Shown here: piece after piece, positions 7,628-16,486 of the stretch
Layout of the letters: the number at the start of each line of letters is the position of its first letter
How positions within the stretch are numbered: the stretch's first letter is position 1
From: Kordia antarctica
GTDB lineage: Bacteria > Bacteroidota > Bacteroidia > Flavobacteriales > Flavobacteriaceae
Direction: 5' to 3'
Length of the DNA: 64,000 nt
Assembly: GCF_009901525.1 (NCBI RefSeq)
Contig: NZ_CP019288.1
Location: 3,005,501-3,069,500 of the forward strand
Notes under the pieces: generated by a model
Databases searched by the model: none
What the model saw: the letters and a program-made list of their open reading frames with translations, nothing else
What the model was told of the DNA's origin: nothing
Program-made: the position numbers and the translations under genes

Positions 7628-10027
7628 CTACAACTTCCTTATCGTATTATAATCCAAAAAATACGTCATTTTCAAAGAAACAGTATTGCTATTATCTTGT
7701 TTTACAGTGTTTTTTAAATTAGTTCCGTAACCCGAATTAATTTGATTATTGAATAAGTTTGCGCCCAATTTATAGTTAAAACTTAATTCGCTCGCTGGCG
7801 CGAATTGCCATCTTGCAGTATAATCAACAGTAAAAGAATTGAAATTATCATCAAAATCATTTGGATCAATAGTGTAATTATTTCGGTCTAAATTTCCTTG
7901 CGCATTCAATGTAAATTGATCTTTATAATCCACCTGAATCCAGTAATGACGTACGCGTAAATTCATACTCAGTTTTGAAAATACTGCATAACTCGCTTCA
8001 AATGTATTGGTCAATTCTTGTACGCTTCGTCTTCCAAAAATTAGGTCCTCATTTTCATGTGTTACAAAACCTGCATTGCTTGGAATGTTTGTTATATCTT
8101 GACTGAAATTTAACGAAACATGTTGTCCCAATTGCGCTTTAACTCCGTAACCTGCAATAAATTCATCCGAAAAAACCTCCGAATTCAACGTTTTTACATG
8201 CACCAAATATCCTGCAAACCATACATTTTTATTGCGATTGGTTTGGTATTCCAAAAACGATTCTAACTGTGCAGGTTTATTAAAATTTCGATCTTTTGTA
8301 CGTGGTTCAAAAAAATCTTGGCGTTTTTCTATAAATGCAAACGAACCGAAAAATTGACTATTATTCTTAAAAGTTGCGCTCCCTAAAAGTTTGTAATACG
8401 CCAATTCTTTTTCAAACAAACTATAATAATAGCGTTGCGAATGATCAATTCCAACGGAATATTGATTGAACCATTTTTTAGGGTTATTATTCTGATAATT
8501 TACAGTAGCACGAACGGAAAATTCATTATTTCGTGGCAAAAATCCAAAGTCATTAGTATCAAATGTTTCATCCAATAGCTTTGCCGAAATTCCGCCTGTC
8601 CAATTTCCACTTACTTTAGATAAATACGCATAATATTCATGTCCAAATTCAGCTTTTTTATCTGAAAAATATTTCTGTGAAATTGCTTTTTTTACATACA
8701 AAGAATAGGTTCTGTTTTTAGTATAACCACGAAATAAAAGTGCTGATAAATTACTGTCATAATCGTTTCCGCTTCGCCAAACTGAATTGTTTAAAAACGT
8801 GATAGAAGAATTGTTTTTTAAAGTTTGATCGAACACTAAAGCATTATAATTTGTAAACGGATTTGTCTGTTCGTTTCGAAATTCGTTAGTTGCTGTATTT
8901 TGAATGGAAGCTTCACTTTTAGCCGTAATTCCGTTTAAAACTCCGATTGAAAAACCTTTGGATGATTTCCCTGTAATTTTCACCAAATTCAAAATATTAG
9001 ACGCAATCGGATTTTTGGTGATTTCTTCGTTTTCAGCCAATGAAATACGATTTTTATTAATCGGAACGCCACCAATTCTACGTGTATACAAATAACCGCC
9101 TTTGTCAAAAATCTCGGTTCCTTCCACAAAAAATTGTCTATTTTCATTGAAACGAACTTCAAACGGTGACAAATTAAATATTTGCTTGTCAGATAATGCC
9201 TGGCTAAAATCTGGAATTAGCGAAACGTCTAATGTATACGAATTGTCGTGTACATATTTTACGTCCAAACCGCCATTTAATGTGGTTTTGCTGCTTCCGT
9301 CAGGACTTTTTTCATTGACAACCGACACAAAAGGATAAAATGATAAATTTAATGGCGGCGTAATTTTTGGCAAACCTTCAAGCTTTCCAAATTGATTCAA
9401 AAAACCATCAACATTTGGTTTTATCGGACTCCAATACGATTCTTCATTTAACTTTGTAGAAACGCGTTGAAAGTTTACCTTAAAATTGTCCATTGCATCT
9501 TTTGGAAACCGAATGCTATTGAACGGAATTTTAAATTCTACAATCCATTTATCATCATACAATTTTACGGCACTTTCCCAAACAACATTGAAGTTTGCGT
9601 AACTGTTATTTTGACTCAATTTTATATCCGATTGCACATTCGCAGCAGTCACCGTAAAATCATAACCTTCACGTGTTTCGCCAAAAGGATCAATTTGTAT
9701 GGCAAAAAAATCGGCGTTTCCAGTATCATCTCGTGCGGTTAATTGTTTGCTTATTTCTTCTTTAGTTGCTACATGTAAAATTCCCAAAACATATATATAA
9801 CTTTCATCATATAAGACTGCAATTTCGGTATTTCTGATAGATTTTTCTCCGTTATTTGGGCGTGTTTGTGTAAAGTTTCCAGCTTGTGCAAATTGTTTCC
9901 AATCGGCTTCATCTGCAATTCCGTCAATAGAAATTGGAGCTGTTATTTTGTGAATTTGAATCGAATTTTGTGCTAATAAAGACATGCTAAAAAGTATACA
10001 TGTGTAAAAAATTATAAAATGTTTCAT
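7628..10027 (-). CDS. DUF5916 protein with N-terminal CBM9-like domain
   Basis: 799-residue envelope protein. After a signal peptide (to about residue 19, FSMSLLAQ), residues about 25-210 form a carbohydrate-binding family 9-like sandwich (IDGIADEADWKQF, TEIAVLYDESYIYVLG, ESYWSPI). The remaining ~580 residues match DUF5916, a region of alternating amphipathic strands that probably forms an outer-membrane barrel (FNENRQFFVEGTEIFDKGG, YLYTRRIGG). The ligand is unknown. Some family members are annotated as hydrolases without proof. It is transcribed divergently from the histidine kinase operon across a region with GTTAA direct repeats, so it may be a target of that two-component system. Confidence 0.85.
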   Translation of the reverse strand: MKHFIIFYTCILFSMSLLAQNSIQIHKITAPISIDGIADEADWKQFAQAGNFTQTRPNNGEKSIRNTEIAVLYDESYIYVLGILHVATKEEISKQLTARDDTGNADFFAIQIDPFGETREGYDFTVTAANVQSDIKLSQNNSYANFNVVWESAVKLYDDKWIVEFKIPFNSIRFPKDAMDNFKVNFQRVSTKLNEESYWSPIKPNVDGFLNQFGKLEGLPKITPPLNLSFYPFVSVVNEKSPDGSSKTTLNGGLDVKYVHDNSYTLDVSLIPDFSQALSDKQIFNLSPFEVRFNENRQFFVEGTEIFDKGGYLYTRRIGGVPINKNRISLAENEEITKNPIASNILNLVKITGKSSKGFSIGVLNGITAKSEASIQNTATNEFRNEQTNPFTNYNALVFDQTLKNNSSITFLNNSVWRSGNDYDSNLSALLFRGYTKNRTYSLYVKKAISQKYFSDKKAEFGHEYYAYLSKVSGNWTGGISAKLLDETFDTNDFGFLPRNNEFSVRATVNYQNNNPKKWFNQYSVGIDHSQRYYYSLFEKELAYYKLLGSATFKNNSQFFGSFAFIEKRQDFFEPRTKDRNFNKPAQLESFLEYQTNRNKNVWFAGYLVHVKTLNSEVFSDEFIAGYGVKAQLGQHVSLNFSQDITNIPSNAGFVTHENEDLIFGRRSVQELTNTFEASYAVFSKLSMNLRVRHYWIQVDYKDQFTLNAQGNLDRNNYTIDPNDFDDNFNSFTVDYTARWQFAPASELSFNYKLGANLFNNQINSGYGTNLKNTVKQDNSNTVSLKMTYFLDYNTIRKL

Positions 10028-10085
10028 GATATTGGCTCGTTATTTAATTGATGTGCAAATGTGAAGAAGTCGCACCGATAAACAG

Positions 10086-10112
10086 GTTAAGCAAGAGTTA
10101 ATGAGGAGTTAA
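10086..10112. promoter_or_regulatory. Candidate response-regulator operator (three GTTAA direct repeats, 11-bp period)
   Basis: GTTAA occurs at 10086, 10097 and 10108, exactly 11 bp apart and so on one face of the helix, as expected for tandem OmpR-family binding. A second pair lies at 10193 and 10204. The 19-bp stretches starting at 10096 and 10192 agree at 16 positions. Confidence 0.5.
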
Positions 10113-10190
10113 CGTGTGTTTTGAATATCCGAGAGCTTCATTAACCTAAATCCAAAAACACCGAAAACAAAGACGTTTCAAGCGTTTTTT

Positions 10191-10209
10191 AGGTTAATGA
10201 TGGGTTAAC
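10191..10209. promoter_or_regulatory. Second GTTAA-repeat operator near the kinase promoter
   Basis: AGGTTAATGATGGGTTAACG carries two GTTAA half-sites 11 bp apart, 37 bp before the -7 element of the kinase operon. AGGTTAATGA also occurs inverted at 10138-10147, so the two copies form an inverted pair. Confidence 0.5.
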
Positions 10210-10245
10210 GATCTATTTTTTTATGGCTACATGTACGCTTATTGC

Positions 10246-10253
10246 TACTTTTG
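10246..10253 (+). promoter_or_regulatory. -7 promoter element of the kinase/regulator operon
   Basis: TACTTTTG matches TAnnTTTG, 50 bases before the ATG at 10303. The -33 region (TTTTTTTATGG) is only a rough match, in keeping with an activator-dependent promoter. Confidence 0.5.
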
Positions 10254-10302
10254 AATCGTTGAAACTGCAAAACAGTACAGCAACCAAAAAGAACAACCAT
10301 TA

Positions 10303-11697
10303 ATGAAAAACAAAATCACCATATTAATTATTGCATCGATTGCTACGCTAATTGCCTTATCGGGAATTCAGGCATATTTAATTGAAAACGCCTATCAATT
10401 AAAAAAGAAGTCCTTTATACAGGAAACGGATAATGCGATTTCTGATATTGATAATCATCCTGAATTGGATTCGTTAGTGGATATTTTGGGCGATGATTTA
10501 CGCACCAATTTAGGCGATTACGAAAATAAACGTATTACGAAAGCGGAAGTAATTGGCAGGCTTAAAATGAAAGGCGACAGTATTAATGCTGCGTATATGG
10601 AACGCTATAACAAAGAATTAAGGGCGATTGATTTAGGTTATAAAATTCGATATAAGCGCCAATTGACAAGTATTATTGTGTTTAATAGAAAGGAAAACGA
10701 CACTATTTTTTCTTCCTCAAAACGGAAAGGTTTGGTTATTTTGGGGGAAGATTTTCAGAATGAAGATTCGCATGTAATTAAAAGTGCGCGCACGTTTACA
10801 GAGTTTGATTTTATAATTCAAGAAAACGACAGCGTGTTTACAAATACGTTTGATGTGGAACTGAAAACGAAAGATGTAATTTTAATTACTGACTGGAAAA
10901 GTATTGTTTTTCGCCGAATGGCAAGCTTGATGATTTTTTCTGTATTGCTGTTTCTGTTTGTGGTTGGATTGTTTTATTATTCGATTAAAACGCTAATCAA
11001 TCAGAAGAAAATTACGGAGATTAAAACCGATTTCATTAATAATATTACGCACGAATTAAAAACGCCACTTGCCACATTAAGCGTAGCTTCAAAAAGCTTG
11101 AAGAATGCCGAAATTAGAAATTCTGCGGAAGCATTTGACAATACTTTAAATATTGTAGACAGACAGAATACACGTTTGCAGAAGTTGATAGATCAAGTAT
11201 TGACCAATAGTTTAAGTGCGAAAGAGATTGTATTGTCCAAAGATGTTGTTACTGACAATGAATACTTTAATGATTTAATTTCCGATTTTAAACTCTCCAC
11301 ACAACAACCAGCATTGAGCATTATAAATAAAGTGTGTTCACAAGAAGTGTTGCTTCGCATAGATACGTTTCATTTTACAACCGCATTGTTTAATATTTTG
11401 GAAAATGCTGTAAAATACGGAACTGATGAAACAGAAATTACGATTGAAACTTCGCTGAAAAGCAACGAATATTGCATTAAAATTAGTGACAATGGAGAAG
11501 GAATTTCTATAAAAGATCAGTCACAAATATTTGATAAATTTTATAGAGTAAGTCACGGAAATGTACACAATGTAAAAGGACTTGGTTTAGGATTGTATTA
11601 TACAAGTCAGATTGTAAATGCGCATCAAGGAAAAATTACGGTGCAAAGCGAATTACAACAAGGAACGACGTTTACTATAACAATACCAATTAACTAA
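10303..11697 (+). CDS. Membrane sensor histidine kinase
   Basis: 464-residue two-component sensor. The first membrane helix is at about residues 5-26 and the second at about 205-228, enclosing a periplasmic sensor region of ~180 residues. The dimerisation/phosphoacceptor box NNITHELKTPLATL places the phosphorylated His near residue 250. N-box ILENAVKYG, G1 DNGEGI, F-box FDKFYRV and G2 GLGLGLYY are all present, so the kinase should be active. The stop codon overlaps the regulator start by one base. The arrangement resembles the Bacteroidota RprX/RprY pair. The signal is unknown; an envelope role is likely because the neighbours are envelope proteins. Confidence 0.93.
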   Translation: MKNKITILIIASIATLIALSGIQAYLIENAYQLKKKSFIQETDNAISDIDNHPELDSLVDILGDDLRTNLGDYENKRITKAEVIGRLKMKGDSINAAYMERYNKELRAIDLGYKIRYKRQLTSIIVFNRKENDTIFSSSKRKGLVILGEDFQNEDSHVIKSARTFTEFDFIIQENDSVFTNTFDVELKTKDVILITDWKSIVFRRMASLMIFSVLLFLFVVGLFYYSIKTLINQKKITEIKTDFINNITHELKTPLATLSVASKSLKNAEIRNSAEAFDNTLNIVDRQNTRLQKLIDQVLTNSLSAKEIVLSKDVVTDNEYFNDLISDFKLSTQQPALSIINKVCSQEVLLRIDTFHFTTALFNILENAVKYGTDETEITIETSLKSNEYCIKISDNGEGISIKDQSQIFDKFYRVSHGNVHNVKGLGLGLYYTSQIVNAHQGKITVQSELQQGTTFTITIPIN

Positions 11698-12413
11698 TGA
11701 AAAAAACCAAAGTTTTACTCGCAGAAGACGATTATGATTTCGGAAGTATTTTGAAACAATACTTACTAATTCACAATTTTGAAGTCACTTGGGCAAAAGA
11801 CGGAAAGGAAGCGTTGGATTTTTTTACAGCAGACGAACATCAGCATGAAAACGCATTTGCTATTTGTGTGTTTGATGTAATGATGCCAAAATTGGATGGT
11901 TTTTCGTTAGCCGAAAAAGTGATTCAACACAACCCAGAAATTCCGTTTATCTTTTTGACAGCCAAGAAGATGAAAGAAGATAAAATTCGAGGATTAAAAC
12001 TCGGAGCCGACGATTATATTGTCAAACCATTTGAAGCCGATATTTTAGTTTTACGCTTACAAAACATACTGAAACGAACGCAAAAAACAATCATTTCATC
12101 AAAAAACGAACACGAATACGCGATTGGACAGTATGTTTTTGACACCGTAAATTATCAATTGAAATTCAATGGAGAAACTCAGCGAATTACTGAAAAAGAA
12201 GCGCAACTGATTCAGTTTTTCTATGACAATAAAAACCAACTAATAAAACGAGAAGACGTTCTCGAAAATGTTTGGGGAACTGACGATTTCTTTTCTGGAA
12301 GAAGCATGGATGTTTTTATCAGCCGACTTCGGAAATATTTTAAGAAAGATGCTAACATTGCCATAGAAAGCACTCGTGGTGTTGGACTGACTTTTAAGAT
12401 CATCAACAATTAA
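11697..12413 (+). CDS. OmpR/PhoB-type response regulator
   Basis: 238 residues. It has an N-terminal receiver domain with the acidic pocket (LAEDDYD), phosphoacceptor Asp in FDVMMPK (about residue 60), switch Thr in FLTAKK and Lys in VKPFEAD. The C-terminal winged helix (about 130-236; FDTVNYQLKFNGE, LTEKEAQ-like ITEKEAQLIQFF, SGRSMDVFISRLRKYF) is of the OmpR class. It is translationally coupled to the kinase by a one-base overlap. Its likely operators are the GTTAA repeats upstream of the kinase. It resembles RprY of Bacteroides; orthology is not proven. Confidence 0.93.
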   Translation: MKKTKVLLAEDDYDFGSILKQYLLIHNFEVTWAKDGKEALDFFTADEHQHENAFAICVFDVMMPKLDGFSLAEKVIQHNPEIPFIFLTAKKMKEDKIRGLKLGADDYIVKPFEADILVLRLQNILKRTQKTIISSKNEHEYAIGQYVFDTVNYQLKFNGETQRITEKEAQLIQFFYDNKNQLIKREDVLENVWGTDDFFSGRSMDVFISRLRKYFKKDANIAIESTRGVGLTFKIINN

Positions 12414-12431
12414 TATTTAAAAAACGAACAA

Positions 12432-13658
12432 ATGAAAAATATATTTATAACAACCGCACTTATACTCGCATTTTTCCAAGTGAGCAATGCGCAGACAAAT
12501 ACAACATCATCTTCTTCAACCTCATCTACAACAACTGTAAATGATGATAATGAAAGTACGTCCGTTTCGGTAAGTCACACTGATGACGATTACAAATTGC
12601 GAGCGCGTTTTCCAAAAAATAGAGAAGCAAAATTGAAGCAATTGATTCAGAATACACTTGGCGATAAGAATTTAGATATCCAAAAAGGCTATTCTAAATG
12701 GAGCAATGGTGAGAAAGTATACGAGATAAAATTAACGGAAAAAACCTTGCGAATTTGGTTAGATTTGAATGTTGCGTCTCCTGATTTGATTGAGAAGTTT
12801 GAAACGCTAGGAAGTGATGCAAAAACGATTATTTCTGGAAGTTCAGCTTCTGCTGAAAAAGATCGTATGCAACGTGAAGCAGACAGAATGCGACGAGAAG
12901 CTGATAGAATGCAGCAAGAAGCAAAACGTTTGGAACAACAAGTTGAACGCGAAGTAAAGCGTGAAACCGCTCGTATTGAACGTGACGCAAAACGCATTGA
13001 AAGAGAAGCGAAACGATTGGATATAGAGGCGAAAATAATTGAAGAAAAAGCGCGTCACAAAGGTGGAATAAGTTCCCATATTAAGCGATTGCTAGACGAT
13101 TCTAAAACAACATACACAGAACCTTCTGGTTCAGATTTGAACTGGATTTGGCCAGAAGTTCAAGAAAATTTATTGAAATTTCTTTTGAGAGATAAATTGA
13201 TTGAATCTACAAAAGAAGTAACGTTTACCACAGAAAAAGATCGCATGTATGTCAACGGGAAAGAATTGTCGGCAACACAATATAGTACATATAATAAAAT
13301 GTTACGTACTGCTGGAATTCAGAGAAATGCAGATTTTTCATTTTACAAAAAAGATGATCATATTGTGGTGATTGGCTTAAACGCCAGAATTAAGAAAGTG
13401 TTTGCTGATTTGCACAAAAAAGGATTTATTGCATCAACCGATGAACCTGTAAAGTTATTGATTGATGGAAACTCAATCACGCAAAACGGAACACGTTTGT
13501 CTTCTGTTAAAGTAGCCGCTTATAATGCTATTCTTCGTGACAACGGAGTTATTCCAGCACCTGGAAAGTATATTGAAATGAAAAAAGCAGGAAGTTACCG
13601 ATTGGGTTATAGCTTTGGAAAAAAAGGAATTATTGGTACTTGGATTGAGGAAGATTGA
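12432..13658 (+). CDS. Secreted coiled-coil protein co-transcribed with a two-component system
   Basis: 408-residue protein with a signal peptide (MKNIFITTALILAFFQVSNAQ), a Ser/Thr-rich linker, and a heptad-patterned charged coil at about 140-205 built from units such as DRMQREA, DRMRREA, DRMQQEA and AKRIERE. A C-terminal domain follows with two similar segments (KELSATQYSTYNKMLRTAGI and TRLSSVKVAAYNAILRDNGV, about 280 and 355). No named family recognised. It begins 18 bases after the regulator gene, so it is likely the third gene of the operon. It may be an auxiliary sensor, a periplasmic inhibitor of the kinase, or a regulon member. The two repeated C-terminal segments suggest an internal duplication. 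Confidence 0.75.
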   Translation: MKNIFITTALILAFFQVSNAQTNTTSSSSTSSTTTVNDDNESTSVSVSHTDDDYKLRARFPKNREAKLKQLIQNTLGDKNLDIQKGYSKWSNGEKVYEIKLTEKTLRIWLDLNVASPDLIEKFETLGSDAKTIISGSSASAEKDRMQREADRMRREADRMQQEAKRLEQQVEREVKRETARIERDAKRIEREAKRLDIEAKIIEEKARHKGGISSHIKRLLDDSKTTYTEPSGSDLNWIWPEVQENLLKFLLRDKLIESTKEVTFTTEKDRMYVNGKELSATQYSTYNKMLRTAGIQRNADFSFYKKDDHIVVIGLNARIKKVFADLHKKGFIASTDEPVKLLIDGNSITQNGTRLSSVKVAAYNAILRDNGVIPAPGKYIEMKKAGSYRLGYSFGKKGIIGTWIEED

Positions 13659-13853
13659 TTGTTTTATAAATTGAACACTTATTGTTTTTGCGCCTACAAA
13701 ACAGTATTTATTTTAACTGAAGTTACTGATATGATCAGATTTGAACGCGATTTGCATTGTTTCTGTTTTATAAATTGGCAATTGCTTTCCTTGTAACACA
13801 CCTGATATTGATTTTGTTTTGTATGATATAATTAACAATCAAAATTTTATATT

Positions 13854-14054
13854 ATGAAAAAACAGCACCTTAAAAACTTATCTTTAAGAAAAAGAGAAAT
13901 TTCCAACTTAAATTTTACAACGATACAAGGAGGAAAAAGAAGCGTTAAAAGTCCTTGCGCTACACAAACTGAATATCCAACATGTAATGGTGTAAGCATT
14001 AAGATTGCTTGTGTTACACAAACAGAATTTCCAACGTGTAGAGATTGTGTATAA
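13854..14054 (+). CDS. Orphan RiPP (class I lanthipeptide-type) precursor peptide with GG leader
   Basis: 66-residue precursor. The leader MKKQHLKNLSLRKREISNLN ends at a double-glycine processing site (IQGG, residues 31-32 approximately), typical of Bacteroidota class I lanthipeptide/natural-product precursors. The core of ~34 residues is built from two imperfect repeats, CATQTEYPTC and CVTQTEFPTC, plus a terminal Cys (RDCV), giving five Cys and several Thr/Ser suitable for thioether or disulfide crosslinks. No LanB/LanC, protease or transporter gene lies within the window, so maturation must be supplied in trans. It is isolated between a TCS operon and a bidirectional terminator. The exact modification class is inferred. 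Confidence 0.72.
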   Translation: MKKQHLKNLSLRKREISNLNFTTIQGGKRSVKSPCATQTEYPTCNGVSIKIACVTQTEFPTCRDCV

Positions 14055-14080
14055 TTGTAAGGTTATTACATTCATTGTAA

Positions 14081-14125
14081 ATAGGCTGTCTGAAAAGTAT
14101 ACTTTTCGGACAGCCTATTTTTTTG
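14081..14125. terminator. Bidirectional terminator between the RiPP gene and hflX
   Basis: A 38-base near-perfect inverted repeat (ATAGGCTGTC...GACAGCCTAT with AAAAGTATACTTTT in the middle), followed by a T-run on the plus strand. It serves two convergent genes. Confidence 0.85.
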
Positions 14126-14135
14126 TTTGTTTTTA

Positions 14136-15347
14136 TTATTCTATTTCTTCGTAATCAGGATACAAGAAATTGTTATATGGAAAGCGTGTGATGTGAATTT
14201 CACGCACTACATTATATACTTTACGCTTAAAATCGTTTAGGTTTTCTTTGTTAATGGCTGAAATGAATAATACATCTTCTGCGGAAGAATTCATCCATGT
14301 TCGTTTCCAGTCATCCAAGGTATTATGTGCGTTTGTTCTTTCCGTAACTAAATCGTCCGAATCAATCGTTTCATGTGTAAACGCATCAATTTTATTGAAA
14401 ACCATAATCGTTGGTTTGTCAGCACTTTTAATTTCGCCTAAAATCTGATTGACAGATTCAATATGATCTTCAAAATTAGGATGAGAAATATCTACAACGT
14501 GTAATAATAAATCTGCTTCGCGCACTTCATCCAAGGTGCTTTTGAAAGAATCTACTAATTGTGTTGGCAATTTTCTGATGAATCCTACCGTATCACTTAA
14601 CAAAAACGGAAGATTTCCAATCACCACTTTACGAACTGTTGTATCTAACGTTGCAAATAGTTTATTTTCGGCAAATACATCACTTTTACTAACCACATTC
14701 ATTAAGGTAGATTTTCCAACATTGGTATATCCAACCAAAGCAACCCGAATTAATGCGCCTCTGTTTCCACGTTGTACCGCCATTTGCTTGTCAATAGTTT
14801 TCATTTTATTTTTCAATAAAACAATCTTATCGCGTACAATACGTCTATCTGTCTCAATTTCTGTTTCTCCAGGTCCACGCATTCCAATTCCACCTCGTTG
14901 ACGTTCCAAGTGTGTCCATAAACCTGTTAATCGTGGTAATAAGTATTGATATTGTGCCAATTCTACTTGCGTGCGTGCATAACTTGTTTGCGCGCGTTGT
15001 GCAAAAATGTCTAGAATCAATCCAGTTCTATCTATAATTTTACATTTTAGTAAACGTTCAATATTTCGCTGTTGTCCTGGTGATAATTCATCATCAAAAA
15101 TAACAGAACCAATATCATTTGCATTTACAAATTGCTGTACTTCTTCTATTTTTCCTGTTCCAATAAATGTTTTTGGATTCGGAACTTCCATTTTTTGCGT
15201 AAATCGCTTTATAACTTCCCCACCAGCAGTATATGTCAAAAACTCAAGTTCGTCCAAATACTCTTCAGACTTGGTTTCATCTTGCTCTTTTGTAATCACT
15301 CCTATTAATATAGTACGCTCGTATGCAATGGTTTTCTTTTCTATCAT
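14136..15347 (-). CDS. hflX: GTPase HflX
   Basis: 403-residue ribosome-associated GTPase that splits or rescues stalled ribosomes. The N-terminal HflX domain ends in a helical linker with the family signature RLTGLWTHLERQRGGIGMRGPGE (in pieces, about 138-160). The G domain has P-loop GYTNVGKST, G3 DTVGFIRKLP and G4 NKID. The N-terminal ERTILIGVITKEQ is standard. The length is typical of Bacteroidota homologues. It is transcribed alone on the minus strand, with a TAACTTTG -7 candidate at 15364-15371. Confidence 0.95.
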   Translation of the reverse strand: MIEKKTIAYERTILIGVITKEQDETKSEEYLDELEFLTYTAGGEVIKRFTQKMEVPNPKTFIGTGKIEEVQQFVNANDIGSVIFDDELSPGQQRNIERLLKCKIIDRTGLILDIFAQRAQTSYARTQVELAQYQYLLPRLTGLWTHLERQRGGIGMRGPGETEIETDRRIVRDKIVLLKNKMKTIDKQMAVQRGNRGALIRVALVGYTNVGKSTLMNVVSKSDVFAENKLFATLDTTVRKVVIGNLPFLLSDTVGFIRKLPTQLVDSFKSTLDEVREADLLLHVVDISHPNFEDHIESVNQILGEIKSADKPTIMVFNKIDAFTHETIDSDDLVTERTNAHNTLDDWKRTWMNSSAEDVLFISAINKENLNDFKRKVYNVVREIHITRFPYNNFLYPDYEEIE

Positions 15348-15363
15348 AAATCAAATTAAAAAG

Positions 15364-15371
15364 CAAAGTTA
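15364..15371 (-). promoter_or_regulatory. -7 promoter element of hflX
   Basis: On the minus strand this reads TAACTTTG, matching TAnnTTTG. It lies only 17 bases before the ATG and has no clear -33 box. Confidence 0.35.
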
Positions 15372-15431
15372 CACAATTCCTTTTTTGATTTTAGTACTTT
15401 TATCTTTTATAAACAGACTTTTATAGCGTTC

Positions 15432-16394
15432 ATGGAGAAAAAAGACACCCTAAATAAGTATCACACAATTGCATTTTACAATCTTGAAAACTTGTTTGAT
15501 ACTATTGATGATAAGCATAAACTTGACGATGATTTTCTGCCAGAAGCAGCTCGTAATTGGACTCCAAAACGCTACGACAAGAAAATTTACAAACTAGGTT
15601 CTGCCATTACAAGTTTTGGTTCAGAAGACACAACTAATGTACCTGTATTAATAGGTGTTGCTGAGGTTGAAAATAAAAAAGTGATGAACGATCTTGTGAG
15701 TTCAAAGCCACTTGCTGAATTTAAGTATGATTTTGTGCATTACAATTCGCCTGACGAACGTGGAATTGATGTTGGATTACTATATCAAAAAGAACACTTT
15801 GAGGTAATTTATTCAGAATCGATCCCTATCCTATTATATACTGAAGATGGCGTACGCGATTTTACACGAGATACATTATATGTAAAAGGGTTATTAAATG
15901 GGGAAGCTATTCACGTTTTTGTCAATCATTGGTCTTCCAGAAGACAAGGTGCTAATGAAACTTCACACAAACGTATCAAAGCGGCACAAACCGTTAAAAG
16001 TAAAATCAATGAAATAAAGGCAGCAGAAAATGATCCTCATATAATTATCATGGGCGATTTTAATGACGATCCGACAAGTGAAAGTATTCAAAACCACTTA
16101 ATGGACACGGAGTTGTACAATCCGATGCTAAAACTATTGACTATATATAAAGGTAGCGCAAGTTATAGAGGCGAATGGAATTTATTTGATCAAATCATAT
16201 TCTCTACAAATTTCTTCGATTATAAAAAAGGGACACATAGTTTTGCTTCCGCAGACATTTTTGATGAAGATTTCTTAACAATATGGAAAGGAAAATACAA
16301 AGGCAATCCTTTCCGAACGTATGCAGGTAAAAAATACCTTGGAGGTTACAGTGACCACTTTCCTGTCTATATAAAGTTAAAATTTAACGTGTAA
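15432..16394 (+). CDS. Endonuclease/exonuclease/phosphatase (EEP) family protein
   Basis: 320-residue EEP-fold hydrolase (DNase I/sphingomyelinase/inositol phosphatase superfamily). Catalytic blocks are present in order: YNLENLFDTIDD (metal-binding Asn/Glu), GVAEVENKKV (Glu), FVNHWSSRRQG (His), MGDFNDDP (Asp/Asn) and GGYSDHFPVYI (terminal Asp-His pair). No signal peptide is seen, so it is cytoplasmic or exported without a classical signal. The substrate is not predictable from sequence. The start ATG at 15432 is the first in a divergent arrangement with hflX. It is separated from the adhesin operon by a weak terminator. Confidence 0.88.
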   Translation: MEKKDTLNKYHTIAFYNLENLFDTIDDKHKLDDDFLPEAARNWTPKRYDKKIYKLGSAITSFGSEDTTNVPVLIGVAEVENKKVMNDLVSSKPLAEFKYDFVHYNSPDERGIDVGLLYQKEHFEVIYSESIPILLYTEDGVRDFTRDTLYVKGLLNGEAIHVFVNHWSSRRQGANETSHKRIKAAQTVKSKINEIKAAENDPHIIIMGDFNDDPTSESIQNHLMDTELYNPMLKLLTIYKGSASYRGEWNLFDQIIFSTNFFDYKKGTHSFASADIFDEDFLTIWKGKYKGNPFRTYAGKKYLGGYSDHFPVYIKLKFNV

Positions 16395-16405
16395 CCCTTA
16401 TTTTT

Positions 16406-16448
16406 AGCAAGTAAAGTGTTAAAGTAAAGTTAAGCTTGCTTTTTTTTA
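16406..16448 (+). terminator. Weak terminator after the EEP gene
   Basis: AGCAAG / AGCTTGCT arms with a long AT-rich loop and a T8 run. The stem is short, so efficiency is doubtful. Confidence 0.35.
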
Positions 16449-16486
16449 CTATTTTTATGGCTACTAACTATTAACCAACTTTTTTT

